Source: Betaproteobacteria bacterium Ga0077532
GTDB lineage: Bacteria; Pseudomonadota; Gammaproteobacteria; Burkholderiales; Ga0077523
DNA length: 64,000 bases
Reading direction: 5' to 3'
NCBI GenBank assembly: GCA_001464895.1
Contig: LNEE01000050.1
Coordinates: 37,036 to 101,035, forward strand
Shown: piece by piece, positions 28,666 to 37,371 of the stretch
Layout: each line of letters begins with the position of its first letter
Position numbering within the stretch: the stretch's first letter is position 1
Translations under genes and position numbers: made by a program
Notes under the pieces: model-generated
What the model was told of the DNA's origin: nothing
Database searches by the model: none
Seen by the model: the letters and a program-made list of their open reading frames with translations, nothing else

Positions 28666-28739
28666 GGTGCAGACCTCGTGAACTGGGCGCGCCGCCGCGG
28701 GCGGTGCATACCTCGTGGGATGGGCGCGCCGGTGAGGGC
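28666..28739 (-). repeat. 37-bp tandem repeat at the ECF sigma start
   Basis: Two adjacent 37-bp units (28666-28702 and 28703-28739) share GGTGCA, CCTCGTG and GGGCGCGCC blocks, with a weaker third copy around 28740-28765. On the minus strand each unit carries CACGAGGT-N-TGCACC, so the proposed ribosome-binding site of the sigma gene lies inside the repeat. The array fills the leader between the sigma gene and the divergent yqgE. Confidence 0.7.
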
Positions 28740-28898
28740 GTGGCGCCACGCTTCGTGAGAGGGGCGGATGGTAGCATCGGCTCCCTCTCGTCCCGACTCG
28801 TCGACCGACGCGTCATGCGGCCCGGGCGTGCTGGCCGCCGTGCCGATCGGCGCCTGTCCCGCCGTTGTACGGGCTAAAATCCGGTCCGGAGCGAACCC

Positions 28899-29459
28899 AT
28901 GCAGACCGTCGATCTCACCCACCATTTCCTCATCGCCATGCCCGGCATGGTCGACCCGAACTTTGCCCGCACGCTCACGTACATCTGCGAGCACAACGAG
29001 CAGGGCGCACTGGGCGTCGTCGTCAACCGGCCCATCGACATGACCCTGGGCGACCTCTTTGATCGCGTAGGCCTCTCCCTCGAGGACCCGGCGCTCGCCG
29101 CGAATCCCGTGTACTTCGGAGGCCCGGTCCAGGTGGATCGGGGGTTCGTGCTCCACCGACCGCTGGGCGAGTGGGGTTCCACGCTCGTCGTCCGCGACGG
29201 CGTCGGGTTCACGACATCGAAGGACATCCTCGAAGCCGTTGCCGCCGGCGGCGGACCCGGGAATCTCCTCGTGTCGCTCGGGTACGCAGGCTGGGCGCCG
29301 GGGCAGATCGAGGAGGAGCTCCTGCAGAACGCCTGGTTGACGGTGGCCGCCGAGGCCAGCGTGATCTTCGACCTGCCGAGCGAGGACCGTTTCGATGCCG
29401 CGATGCGCATCCTCGGGGTGAATCCGGCGAGCCTGTCCGAGGCCGCAGGTCACGCGTGA
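28899..29459 (+). CDS. yqgE: YqgE/AlgH family protein (DUF179)
   Basis: A 186-aa cytoplasmic protein. Family motifs are [20 protein letters not shown] near the start, then [17 protein letters not shown] and FGLG-like [18 protein letters not shown]. In Pseudomonas the homologue AlgH was linked to alginate control, but the molecular role is unknown. It is the first gene of the yqgE-ruvX-pyrR-pyrB-pyrX operon; ruvX overlaps it by 4 bp (GTGA). Confidence 0.93.
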   Translation: MQTVDLTHHFLIAMPGMVDPNFARTLTYICEHNEQGALGVVVNRPIDMTLGDLFDRVGLSLEDPALAANPVYFGGPVQVDRGFVLHRPLGEWGSTLVVRDGVGFTTSKDILEAVAAGGGPGNLLVSLGYAGWAPGQIEEELLQNAWLTVAAEASVIFDLPSEDRFDAAMRILGVNPASLSEAAGHA

Positions 29460-29920
29460 CGATCGTCGCGCAGGCCACCAGCCCCCCACCCGCGACCGGC
29501 ACGGTGCTCGCGCTGGACTTCGGCCTTCGCCGGACGGGGGTCGCCGTGGGCGAGATGACGCTGGGCATCGCGCACCCGCTGAAGCTCGTCGACACACCGG
29601 ATCCCGAGGTGCGCCTGTCCCGCGTCGGCGAATACGTGAAGGAATGGCAGCCTGCGCTGCTCGTGATCGGCTGGCCCGTGCGGGATGACGGCGCCGAGCA
29701 TGCGATGGCGGCAGCCGTGGGCGCGTTCCAGGCGGCGCTCGAAGCCCGGTTCGGCCTGCCCGTTCTTCGCGTGGACGAACGCTTCAGCTCCCACGCGGCG
29801 AGCCAGGCCCTCGGCGAGGCCGGCGTGCGGGGGCGCCGCCAGAAGGCGCATCTCGACAGCGTCGCCGCCAGTGAAATTCTTCAAGGGTTCTTCGATGCCT
29901 ACACCGCCGACTCTGCCTGA
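29456..29920 (+). CDS. ruvX: Putative pre-16S rRNA nuclease YqgF/RuvX
   Basis: A 154-aa RNase-H-fold protein. The first catalytic strand is [15 protein letters not shown] (Asp), a second acidic site is in [12 protein letters not shown] and the third in [17 protein letters not shown]. It acts in 16S rRNA 5'-end maturation in E. coli. The GTG start at 29456 overlaps the yqgE stop. It overlaps pyrR by 26 bp. Confidence 0.93.
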   Translation: MTIVAQATSPPPATGTVLALDFGLRRTGVAVGEMTLGIAHPLKLVDTPDPEVRLSRVGEYVKEWQPALLVIGWPVRDDGAEHAMAAAVGAFQAALEARFGLPVLRVDERFSSHAASQALGEAGVRGRRQKAHLDSVAASEILQGFFDAYTADSA

Positions 29921-30416
29921 CGCAGAGCAACTGCTCGATCGACTCGTCAGCCGCTTGCGAGGCGCCATCGGCGCCGAGACCGCGCTCGTGGGCATCCACA
30001 CCGGAGGCGTGTGGGTCGCGGAACGCCTGCATGCCGCGCTTGCGCTCCCGACCCCCCTCGGCACCCTCGACGTCGCCTTCTACCGCGACGACTTCCGCCA
30101 GCGCGGGCTGAAGCCGGATGTCCGGCCGTCCGACCTGCCGTTCGAGATTCCGGGTCGCGACATCGTGCTCGTGGACGATGTCCTCTACACCGGCCGCACC
30201 GTGCGTGCCGCCGTGAACCTGCTGTTCGACTACGGCCGGCCGGGCCGGGTGCGGCTCGCCGCCCTGCTCGATCGCGGCGGCCGCCAGTTGCCCATCGCGG
30301 CCGAGTGGGTCGGCGATGTCGTCGACGTGCCCGCCGACCGCGGCATGATCGTGCTCGTACGCGACGCCTCCGGCAGGCTGTCGCTCACCATGGAGGAAGC
30401 CGGTGGCGGCGCATAA
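29895..30416 (+). CDS. pyrR: PyrR regulator / uracil phosphoribosyltransferase
   Basis: A 173-aa phosphoribosyltransferase-fold protein. The PRPP loop is [20 protein letters not shown], and [24 protein letters not shown] is typical of PyrR. In Gram-positive bacteria PyrR binds pyr mRNA; in betaproteobacteria the regulatory role is less clear, while UPRT activity is likely. The start ATG 29895 lies within the end of ruvX, and the stop lies 14 nt inside pyrB, so translation is coupled. Confidence 0.93.
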   Translation: MPTPPTLPDAEQLLDRLVSRLRGAIGAETALVGIHTGGVWVAERLHAALALPTPLGTLDVAFYRDDFRQRGLKPDVRPSDLPFEIPGRDIVLVDDVLYTGRTVRAAVNLLFDYGRPGRVRLAALLDRGGRQLPIAAEWVGDVVDVPADRGMIVLVRDASGRLSLTMEEAGGGA

Positions 30417-31359
30417 CCCCCAGCTGGGCCCCGACGGCGAACTGCGGCACCTGCTTTCGATCGAGGGCCTGCCGCGGGCGACGTTGATGCAGATCCTCGA
30501 CACTGCCCGCTCGTTCGTCTCGGTCACCGAGCGCGAGATCAAGAAGGTCCCGCTGCTGCGCGGCAAGTCGGTGTTCAACCTGTTCTTCGAGTCATCGACC
30601 CGCACCCGCACCACCTTTGAGATCGCGGCGAAGCGGCTCTCGGCCGACGTGGTCAACCTCAATATCGCGACCTCGTCCCAGAGCAAGGGCGAGACGCTGC
30701 TCGACACAGTGGCGAACCTCTCGGCCATGCACGCCGACATGTTCGTGGTGCGGCACGCGTCCAGCGGAGCGCCGCACCTCATCGCGCGGCACGTCGGCCC
30801 CGAGATCCACGTGATCAACGCCGGCGACGGCCGGCACGCGCATCCGACGCAGGGCCTGCTCGATGTCTACACGATCCGCCACTACAAGCCGGAGTTCAGC
30901 AACCTCACGGTCGCGATCGTGGGTGATCTGCTGCACTCGCGCGTGGCGCGCTCGGAGATCCATGCGCTCACGACCCTCGGCGTCCCGGAGGTCCGGGTGG
31001 TGGGGCCGCGGACGTTGATGCCTCCCGATATCGAGAAGCTCGGGGTGCGCGTCTTCCACGACATGAACGAGGGCTTGCGGGGGGTGGATGTGGTGATGAT
31101 GCTGCGCCTGCAGAACGAGCGCATGAACGGCGCGCTGCTGCCTTCGTCGCAGGAGTACTTCCGGAGCTACGGGCTCACGCCCGCGCGGCTCGCACTGGCG
31201 AAGCCGGACGCCATCGTCATGCATCCGGGGCCGATGAACCGCGGGGTTGAGATCGACTCCGAGGTGGCCGATGGGCCGCAGTCGGTGATCCTGCCGCAGG
31301 TCACCTTCGGCATCGCGGTCCGCATGGCCGTGATGGCCATCCTCGCCGGGAATGGGTGA
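30403..31359 (+). CDS. pyrB: Aspartate carbamoyltransferase catalytic subunit
   Basis: A 318-aa enzyme joining carbamoyl phosphate and aspartate in pyrimidine synthesis. The carbamoyl-phosphate loop is [13 protein letters not shown], and [14 protein letters not shown] and [13 protein letters not shown] are further family signatures. The start is GTG at 30403. No pyrI regulatory subunit is present; instead a dihydroorotase-like gene follows, as in pseudomonads, where the two proteins form one dodecameric complex. Confidence 0.96.
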   Translation: MAAHNPQLGPDGELRHLLSIEGLPRATLMQILDTARSFVSVTEREIKKVPLLRGKSVFNLFFESSTRTRTTFEIAAKRLSADVVNLNIATSSQSKGETLLDTVANLSAMHADMFVVRHASSGAPHLIARHVGPEIHVINAGDGRHAHPTQGLLDVYTIRHYKPEFSNLTVAIVGDLLHSRVARSEIHALTTLGVPEVRVVGPRTLMPPDIEKLGVRVFHDMNEGLRGVDVVMMLRLQNERMNGALLPSSQEYFRSYGLTPARLALAKPDAIVMHPGPMNRGVEIDSEVADGPQSVILPQVTFGIAVRMAVMAILAGNG

Positions 31360-31363
31360 CGCC

Positions 31364-32644
31364 ATGAAACTGCACATCCGATCCGGTCGCCTGGTCGACC
31401 CCACCCTCGGCACCGATGCCGTGGCGGACCTCTTCATCGCCGATGGCCTGATCGCTGCCGTGGGCGCCCCACCGCCGGGATTCGTCGCCGACCGCGTCAT
31501 CGATGCGGCCGGTCACGTCGTCTGCCCGGGCCTCGTGGATCTCTCGGTCCGCCTCCGTGAACCGGGCTTCGAATTCCGCGCGACGCTCGACAGCGAGCTC
31601 GCCGCCGCGGTCTCGGGCGGGATCACCCGCATCGTCTGCCCGCCGGACACCGACCCGCCACTCGACGAGCCCGGACTCGTCGAGATGTTGAGCCGGCGTG
31701 CGGCCAGTCTTGCGCTCGCCCGCGTCCATCCGCTCGGGGCCCTGACCCACGGCCTCGGCGGCGAACGCCTCACCGGCATGGTCGAGCTGTCGGAGGCCGG
31801 CTGCGTGGGCTTCTCGCAGGGCGATGCCCCCCTCTCCGACCAGCAGGTGTTGATGCGCGCGATGGCCTACGCGTCCACCTTCGATCTGCCCGTCTGGCTG
31901 CGTCCGCAGGAGGAAAGCCTGGCGCGCGGCGGCGTGGCGCACGACGGCGAGGTGGCGACGCGGCTGGGCCTGCCCGGCATCCCCGCCGTCGCGGAGACCG
32001 TGGCCCTGGCGGGCATCCTCCTCCTCGCGCGGGCCACGGGCGTGCGGGTGCACATCTGCCGGCTGTCCACCGCCGAAGGGGTCGAGATGGTCCGGCGCGC
32101 GCGGGCGGACGGCATGCGGCTCACGTGTGACGTATCCGCCCTCCACGTGCATCTGAGCGAAATGGACATCGGCTACTTCGATGCGCGGTGCCGGCTGTCG
32201 CCTCCCCTTCGAAGCGGCCGGGACCGTGCGGCACTCGCCCGTGGTCTCCAGGACGGCACCATCGACGCCATGTGCTCCGACCACACGCCCGTGGACGACG
32301 ACGGCAAGCAGGTCCCCTTCGCCGAGGCCGCAACCGGCGCGACCGGCATCGAGACCCTGCTCTCCCTCGCGCTGCGCGCAGGCGAGGGCGGCAGTCTCGC
32401 GCAGGCGCTGGCGCCGGTGACCACCGGCCCGAGCCGCGCGCTGGGGTTGCCGGCGCCGACGCTGGCACCGGGCGCGATCGCAGACCTGTGCATCTTCGAT
32501 CCCGACCACTGGTGGAAACCCTCGCCGGCCGCGCTGGTCAGTTCGGGCAAGAGCACGCCGTTCGCCGACTACGAACTGCGCGGACGGACCGTACACACCA
32601 TCATCGACGGCCGTCCGGTGTTCGACGCCGGCACGCGCGCCTGA
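31364..32644 (+). CDS. pyrX: Inactive dihydroorotase homologue (PyrX/PyrC')
   Basis: A 426-aa amidohydrolase-fold protein. Active dihydroorotases carry HxH in PGLVDxHVHLREPG; here the segment reads PGLVDLSVRLREPG, so both zinc-binding histidines (residues 61 and 63) are Ser and Arg. Downstream SDHTPVDDDGK keeps part of the second metal site. This pattern matches the non-catalytic PyrC' that holds the ATCase complex together in Pseudomonas. An active pyrC must lie elsewhere. ATG 31364 is preferred; ATG 31352 inside the pyrB stop region is the alternative. Confidence 0.93.
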   Translation: MKLHIRSGRLVDPTLGTDAVADLFIADGLIAAVGAPPPGFVADRVIDAAGHVVCPGLVDLSVRLREPGFEFRATLDSELAAAVSGGITRIVCPPDTDPPLDEPGLVEMLSRRAASLALARVHPLGALTHGLGGERLTGMVELSEAGCVGFSQGDAPLSDQQVLMRAMAYASTFDLPVWLRPQEESLARGGVAHDGEVATRLGLPGIPAVAETVALAGILLLARATGVRVHICRLSTAEGVEMVRRARADGMRLTCDVSALHVHLSEMDIGYFDARCRLSPPLRSGRDRAALARGLQDGTIDAMCSDHTPVDDDGKQVPFAEAATGATGIETLLSLALRAGEGGSLAQALAPVTTGPSRALGLPAPTLAPGAIADLCIFDPDHWWKPSPAALVSSGKSTPFADYELRGRTVHTIIDGRPVFDAGTRA

Positions 32645-32692
32645 CGCCCAACCCTGACACGCAAACCCACCTCTTTCCGGAAACGCCACTCG

Positions 32693-34723
32693 ATGAATCC
32701 CCTGCTCGATTTCTCCGGTCTGCCGCGCTTCGCGGAGTTCCAGCCGACGTTCGTGACACCCGCCGTCGATCAACTGCTGGCCGAGAATCGGGCCCTCGTC
32801 GAGCGCATCGCCGCCGACAACGCCGACCCCGACTGGGACGGCTTCGCGCAGCCGCTCGACGACGCGAACGAGCGCCTGTACCGCGCCTGGGGGCAGGTCT
32901 CCCACATGAATGCGGTCATGAACAGCCCGGCGCTGCGCGAGGTCTACAACGCGAACCTGCCGAAGATCTCGCAGTACGGCACCGAGATCTCGCAGCACGA
33001 GGGGCTGTATCGCAAGTACCGCGCGCTGCGGTCGGGGCCGGTGTTCGAGACGCTCTCGCCCACCCGGCAGCGCATCGTCGAGAACCGGCTGCGGGATTTC
33101 CGGCTGGGCGGCGCGGAACTCTCCGAGGATCGCAAGGCGCGCTTCAAGGCCGTGGCCGAGCGGCTCGCCGAGCTGTCCTCGAAGTTCAGCGACAACGTCC
33201 TCGACGCGACGAATGCCTTCGCCCACTACGTCGAGGCGGAGCCCGAGTTGCGCGGCCTGCCCGCGGACGTGATCTCCGCCGCGCGGTCCGCCGCGGAGGC
33301 CGACGGGAAGGCGGGGTGGAAGTTCACGCTGCACATGCCGTCGTACCTCCCGGTCCTGCAGTACGCCGAGCACCGTCCGCTCCGCGAAGTGCTCTACCGC
33401 GCCTATGCCACGCGGGCATCCGAGTTCGGCTCCCCCGACCTGGACAACACCGGCCCCATGGCCGAGATCCTCGCGCTGCGCCGCGAGGAGGCGTCGCTCC
33501 TCGGCTACGCCAACTTCGCCGAGTTGTCTCTCGTGCCGAAGATGGCCGAGACGCCGGCGCAGGTCATCGCCTTCCTGCGCGACATCGCGGGTCGCGCCAA
33601 GCCGTTCGCGGAGCGCGATCTCGTCGACCTGCAGGCCTTCGCCCGGGATCAGCTCGGGCTGGAGAAGATGGAGCCGTGGGATCTCACGTGGGCGAGCGAG
33701 AAGCTGCGCGGTGCGCGATACAGTTTCTCGGAGCAGGAGGTGAAGCAGTACTTCCCCGAGCAGCGGGTCATCGACGGCATGTTCAAGGTGGTCGAGACCC
33801 TCTTCGGTCTCGTGATCGAGACCGAGGACGCCCCGGTGTGGCATCCGGACGTTCGCTTCCATCGCATCACCGATCGCAACGGCCAGGTGGTCGGGCGTTT
33901 CTACATGGATCTCTACGCGCGGAGTTCCAAGCGCGGCGGGGCATGGATGGACGACGCCATGGGGCGCCGCCGCATCCCGTCCGGCATCCAGACACCCGTG
34001 GCCTACCTCAACTGCAATTTCTCCGGTCCGGTCGACGGCAAGCCTGCCCTCTTCACCCACGACGAGGTGATCACCCTTTTCCACGAGTTCGGCCACGGCC
34101 TGCATCACTTGCTCACGCGCGTGGAGGATCTCCCCGTATCCGGCATCAATGGTGTCGAGTGGGATGCCGTCGAACTGCCGAGCCAGTTCATGGAGAACTT
34201 CTGCTGGGAGTGGGACGTGCTGCGCCACATGACAGCGCACGTGGAAACCGGGGAGCCGCTGCCGCGCGCGCTCTACGACCGCATGGTCGCCGCCCGCAAT
34301 TTCCAGAGCGGCATGCAGACCGTCCGACAGCTCGAGTTCGCGCTCTTCGACATGCGCGTCCACAGCGATTTCGAGCCGTGCGGGAAGCAGGGAGTCATGG
34401 ACCTTCTGGCGGAGGTGCGCCGGGAGGTCGCGGTGGTGATCCCGCCGCCGTTCAACCGGTTCCCGCACAGCTTCTCGCACATCTTCGCGGGGGGGTACGG
34501 GGCGGGCTACTACAGCTACAAGTGGGCGGAGGTGCTCTCTGCCGACGCGTACAGCCTGTTCGAGGAGCGTGGCGTTCTCGATGCGGCCACCGGCCAGCGT
34601 TTCCGCGAGGAGATCCTGGGCACCGGTGGCAGCCGTCCCGCGCTGGAATCGTTCGTGGCTTTCCGCGGCCGCGAGCCGTCCATCGACGCGCTCCTGCGGC
34701 ACAATGGGATGGTCGCTGCCTGA
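32693..34723 (+). CDS. prlC: Oligopeptidase A (M3 metallopeptidase)
   Basis: A 676-aa cytoplasmic zinc peptidase that clears short peptides, including cleaved signal peptides. The catalytic HEFGHGLHH is at residues 464-472, with the supporting Glu in GVEWDAVELPSQFMENFCWE. Length and the C-terminal FAGGYGAGYYSYKWAEVLSA match the family. It follows pyrX by 48 nt. The next gene, a DUF4124-glutaredoxin fusion, starts 33 nt after it. Confidence 0.95.
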   Translation: MNPLLDFSGLPRFAEFQPTFVTPAVDQLLAENRALVERIAADNADPDWDGFAQPLDDANERLYRAWGQVSHMNAVMNSPALREVYNANLPKISQYGTEISQHEGLYRKYRALRSGPVFETLSPTRQRIVENRLRDFRLGGAELSEDRKARFKAVAERLAELSSKFSDNVLDATNAFAHYVEAEPELRGLPADVISAARSAAEADGKAGWKFTLHMPSYLPVLQYAEHRPLREVLYRAYATRASEFGSPDLDNTGPMAEILALRREEASLLGYANFAELSLVPKMAETPAQVIAFLRDIAGRAKPFAERDLVDLQAFARDQLGLEKMEPWDLTWASEKLRGARYSFSEQEVKQYFPEQRVIDGMFKVVETLFGLVIETEDAPVWHPDVRFHRITDRNGQVVGRFYMDLYARSSKRGGAWMDDAMGRRRIPSGIQTPVAYLNCNFSGPVDGKPALFTHDEVITLFHEFGHGLHHLLTRVEDLPVSGINGVEWDAVELPSQFMENFCWEWDVLRHMTAHVETGEPLPRALYDRMVAARNFQSGMQTVRQLEFALFDMRVHSDFEPCGKQGVMDLLAEVRREVAVVIPPPFNRFPHSFSHIFAGGYGAGYYSYKWAEVLSADAYSLFEERGVLDAATGQRFREEILGTGGSRPALESFVAFRGREPSIDALLRHNGMVAA

Positions 34724-34756
34724 ACCTGTCGGGTGGTGCGAGCAAGGAGGGCGATC

Positions 34757-35362
34757 GTGAATGCGAATGGGATCCTGGCTCTGTGCATGACGACGTGTTT
34801 CGTGGCGGCGGGAGCGGACGCGGACCAGAAGCTGTATCGCTGGACCGATGAGAACGGTCGGGTCTTCTACACCGACAAGCCGCCGCCCGGCGATGCGCGC
34901 AATGTCGAGAGGAAGCGTCTCGGCGACCGCGCGGGTTCCGGGCCGCTGCCGTATGCCACACAGATGGCGGCGAAGAACTTCCCGGTCACGCTCTACACCT
35001 CCGATTGCGGCGAGGCGTGCGACGAGGGTCGCAAGCTCCTGGAGGCGCGCGGTGTTCCGTACGCCGAGAAGGCCGCTCGCGACCAGAACGTCCAGGCCGA
35101 GCTGCTCAAGCTGACGGGTGGCACGTCCGTCGAGGTGCCGGTGCTCGTGGTGGGGCGGACGATCGTGCGCGGGTGGGAAGCCACGCAATGGCACTCGACG
35201 CTCGATGCGGCCGGCTACCCGAAGTCGTCGCCCGTCCGCCCGCCGGCGGTGGCCACCAGGAAGAGCGGGGCCGGCACGCCGACGGAGTTGTCGCGCAACG
35301 CGCGCGATCCTGCACTCCCTCAGCCTGCACGTCCCCAGCCCGCAATGGACCAAACGCCCTGA
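34757..35362 (+). CDS. Secreted DUF4124-glutaredoxin-like fusion
   Basis: A 201-aa protein with a signal peptide (GILALCMTTCFVAAGADA), a DUF4124 domain (about residues 24-50; LYRWTDENGRVFYTDKPPPG) and a glutaredoxin-like domain (about 75-150; FPVTLYTSDCGEACDEGRKL, then EVPVLVVGRTIVRGW). The cysteines are spaced CGEAC (CX3C) instead of the usual CxxC. The tail is Pro/Ala-rich. A strong AAGGAGG 6 nt before GTG 34757 sets the start. Likely a periplasmic thiol-linked protein; function unknown. Confidence 0.85.
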   Translation: MNANGILALCMTTCFVAAGADADQKLYRWTDENGRVFYTDKPPPGDARNVERKRLGDRAGSGPLPYATQMAAKNFPVTLYTSDCGEACDEGRKLLEARGVPYAEKAARDQNVQAELLKLTGGTSVEVPVLVVGRTIVRGWEATQWHSTLDAAGYPKSSPVRPPAVATRKSGAGTPTELSRNARDPALPQPARPQPAMDQTP

Positions 35363-35398
35363 CCTTCCGATTGGCGTGGCATGCGGGCCGCCTGCGCG

Positions 35399-36475
35399 TC
35401 ACGCCGAACGGTTCTCGCTGCCTTCCGGCACCTGTCGCGGGGAGACGCGGTCGGGAGGCGCCAGCAGCGCGCGAACCGACGACATCGAGACCTGACCGAC
35501 GATGACATTGCCGCGCCGAACGGCGAGTGGATCGGTGCGACCCACGAGCTGGTGCAGCACCTGCTCGATCGAGGCGTCCGCGTCGACGGTATCCGTGGCA
35601 TTCGCGGGGTCGGGCATCGGAAGATCGGCCGGCCAGGGCGCCAGCGCCGAACCGATGGCGAGTGCCCGGGCCCGGTTCACGTGGCGGGCGAAGTCGGCCG
35701 ACGGGGCGTCCGCCGGCTGGGTCAGCACCTCCCACGGCGTGCCCACCTGCACCACTGCCCCGTCGCGCAGGATCGCGAGGCGGCTCCCGATGCGCAGCGC
35801 CTCGTCGAGGTCATGGGTGACGAACACCACCGTCCGACCCTGTTCGGCCTGAAGGGCCAGCAGTTCCCGCTGCAACTGCGCCCGGATCGGCGGATCGAGC
35901 GCAGAGAAGGGCTCGTCCATCAGGATGATGTCGGTCTCGCTGGCGAGCGCGCGGGCGAGACCGACCCGCTGACGCATGCCGCCGGACAACTGCGCAGGCA
36001 GGCGCTCTTCGTAACCGGACAGACCGACGCGCTCGATCCACTGCATGGCGCGGGTCCGACGCTCCCGTTGACCCACGCCGCGCAGTTCGAGACCGAGCGC
36101 CACGTTGTCGACGACGCGGCGGTGGTCCAGCAGTCCGAACCCCTGGAACACCATGGCCATCCGCCTGCGACGAAGCGCGACGAGTTCGCGGGTGCGCAGC
36201 GCCATCACATCCTGGCCATCGACGTGCACCCGACCCGCCGTGGGTTCGATCAGTCGGTTGATGTGTCGCAGCAGCGTCGACTTGCCGGAGCCCGATGGGC
36301 CCATCAACACGAAGATTTCGCCCGCCTCGATGTCGAGGTCGACATCGCGCAACGCCAACGTGTGGCCGCTGCCGAGCAACGCCGACTTGTCCAATCCCGA
36401 GCGCAACTTCCGCAGGGCCGTGGGCGGCGCCGGGCCGAAGATCGTGGTGACCCCGCGGATCTCGATCAGCGCCAT
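35399..36475 (-). CDS. Betaine/choline-type ABC transporter ATPase (ProV-like)
   Basis: A 358-aa ATPase with the ProV/ChoV-specific lead (GLDKSALLGSGHTLALRDVD), Walker A GPSGSGKSTLLRHINRLIEP, signature LSGGMRQRVGLARAL and Walker B DIILMDEPFSALDP. A C-terminal extension (about residues 260-358) replaces the tandem CBS osmosensor and partly resembles one CBS repeat (DASIEQVLHQLVGRTDPLAV). The ATG at 36475 lies 10 bp inside the permease end. Role: energises uptake of quaternary-amine osmolytes such as glycine betaine or choline. Confidence 0.9.
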   Translation of the reverse strand: MALIEIRGVTTIFGPAPPTALRKLRSGLDKSALLGSGHTLALRDVDLDIEAGEIFVLMGPSGSGKSTLLRHINRLIEPTAGRVHVDGQDVMALRTRELVALRRRRMAMVFQGFGLLDHRRVVDNVALGLELRGVGQRERRTRAMQWIERVGLSGYEERLPAQLSGGMRQRVGLARALASETDIILMDEPFSALDPPIRAQLQRELLALQAEQGRTVVFVTHDLDEALRIGSRLAILRDGAVVQVGTPWEVLTQPADAPSADFARHVNRARALAIGSALAPWPADLPMPDPANATDTVDADASIEQVLHQLVGRTDPLAVRRGNVIVGQVSMSSVRALLAPPDRVSPRQVPEGSENRSA

Positions 36476-37371
36476 GGGGCGATCCAGGAGGAGCGAACCG
36501 ACCCGCGCGGCTGAAGACGAACGCCGCAAGCCTGCAGCAGCCGGTCGAGCAGGATCGCCAGGATCACGATGGCCAGCCCACCCACCAGTCCCATCCCGGG
36601 GTCGTTGCGCTGAAGGCCCACCAGCACGGTCTCGCCCACACCGCGGGCGCCGATCATCGAGGCGATCACGACCATGGCGAGGGCCATCATCGTCGTCTGG
36701 TTGATGCCCTGCATGATCGAGGGCAGGGCGAGGGGAAGCTGGACCTTGAGCAGGGTCTGCCATCGCGTCGCGCCGAACGCCCGCGCAGCCTCCATCACTT
36801 CCGCGTTCACCTGGGAGACGCCCAGCGCCGTCAGGCGGACGAGCGGTGGCGCCGCATAGATGACCGTGGCGAGGATGGCCGGCACCTTCCCGAGGCCGAA
36901 CAGCATCGCCGCGGGAATGAGATACACGAAGCTCGGGATGGTCTGCATGAGGTCGAGCGTCGGCGAGACGACGCGCTGCACCCAGCGCGAACGCGCGCTC
37001 CAGACGCCGAGCGGGAGACCGACGACGAGGCAGACCAGCACCGCCACGAGGATCAGTGCGAGCGTCTGCATGGCGGGGTCCCACTGCCCGAGCGCACCGA
37101 TCACCCAGAGGCCGGCAGCGGTGGCCAGCGTGAACTGCCAGCGGCGGCTCGCGGCGAACGCCAGTGTCGACGCGATCGCGAGCACCAGCCATGGCGATGC
37201 ATTCCGAAGTGCCTGTTCGAGGGGCAGGAGGACGGCGAGCAGTGCCTGCGACACGGCCTCGAACTCGTCACCGAACCCCATCACCAGCGTGTCGATGGCG
37301 GCGTTGGTGGCTTCCCGCAGCGGCGTCTGCCAGTCGGGAAAGAGGGCGGGACCGGTGACCTCGTCACCCAT
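36466..37371 (-). CDS. Betaine/choline-type ABC transporter permease (ProW-like)
   Basis: A 301-aa inner-membrane protein with an N-terminal helix (about residues 60-80), then the MetI-like core (about 100-280) including the EAA loop EAARAFGATRWQTLLKVQLP. The ATG at 37371 overlaps the substrate-binding-protein stop (ATGA). The permease is part of the four-gene minus-strand operon. Confidence 0.92.
   Translation of the reverse strand: MGDEVTGPALFPDWQTPLREATNAAIDTLVMGFGDEFEAVSQALLAVLLPLEQALRNASPWLVLAIASTLAFAASRRWQFTLATAAGLWVIGALGQWDPAMQTLALILVAVLVCLVVGLPLGVWSARSRWVQRVVSPTLDLMQTIPSFVYLIPAAMLFGLGKVPAILATVIYAAPPLVRLTALGVSQVNAEVMEAARAFGATRWQTLLKVQLPLALPSIMQGINQTTMMALAMVVIASMIGARGVGETVLVGLQRNDPGMGLVGGLAIVILAILLDRLLQACGVRLQPRGSVRSSWIAPWR

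Noticed and set aside
31301..35353. A 1350-codon open frame on the minus strand opposite pyrX-prlC
   Set aside because: It is antisense to well-recognised genes and has low-complexity Arg/His/Gly/Asp-rich translation typical of GC-rich shadow frames.
36476..37192. Long open extension of the ABC ATPase frame upstream of 36475
   Set aside because: It lies inside the permease gene in another frame; the ProV-like fold begins at ATG 36475.
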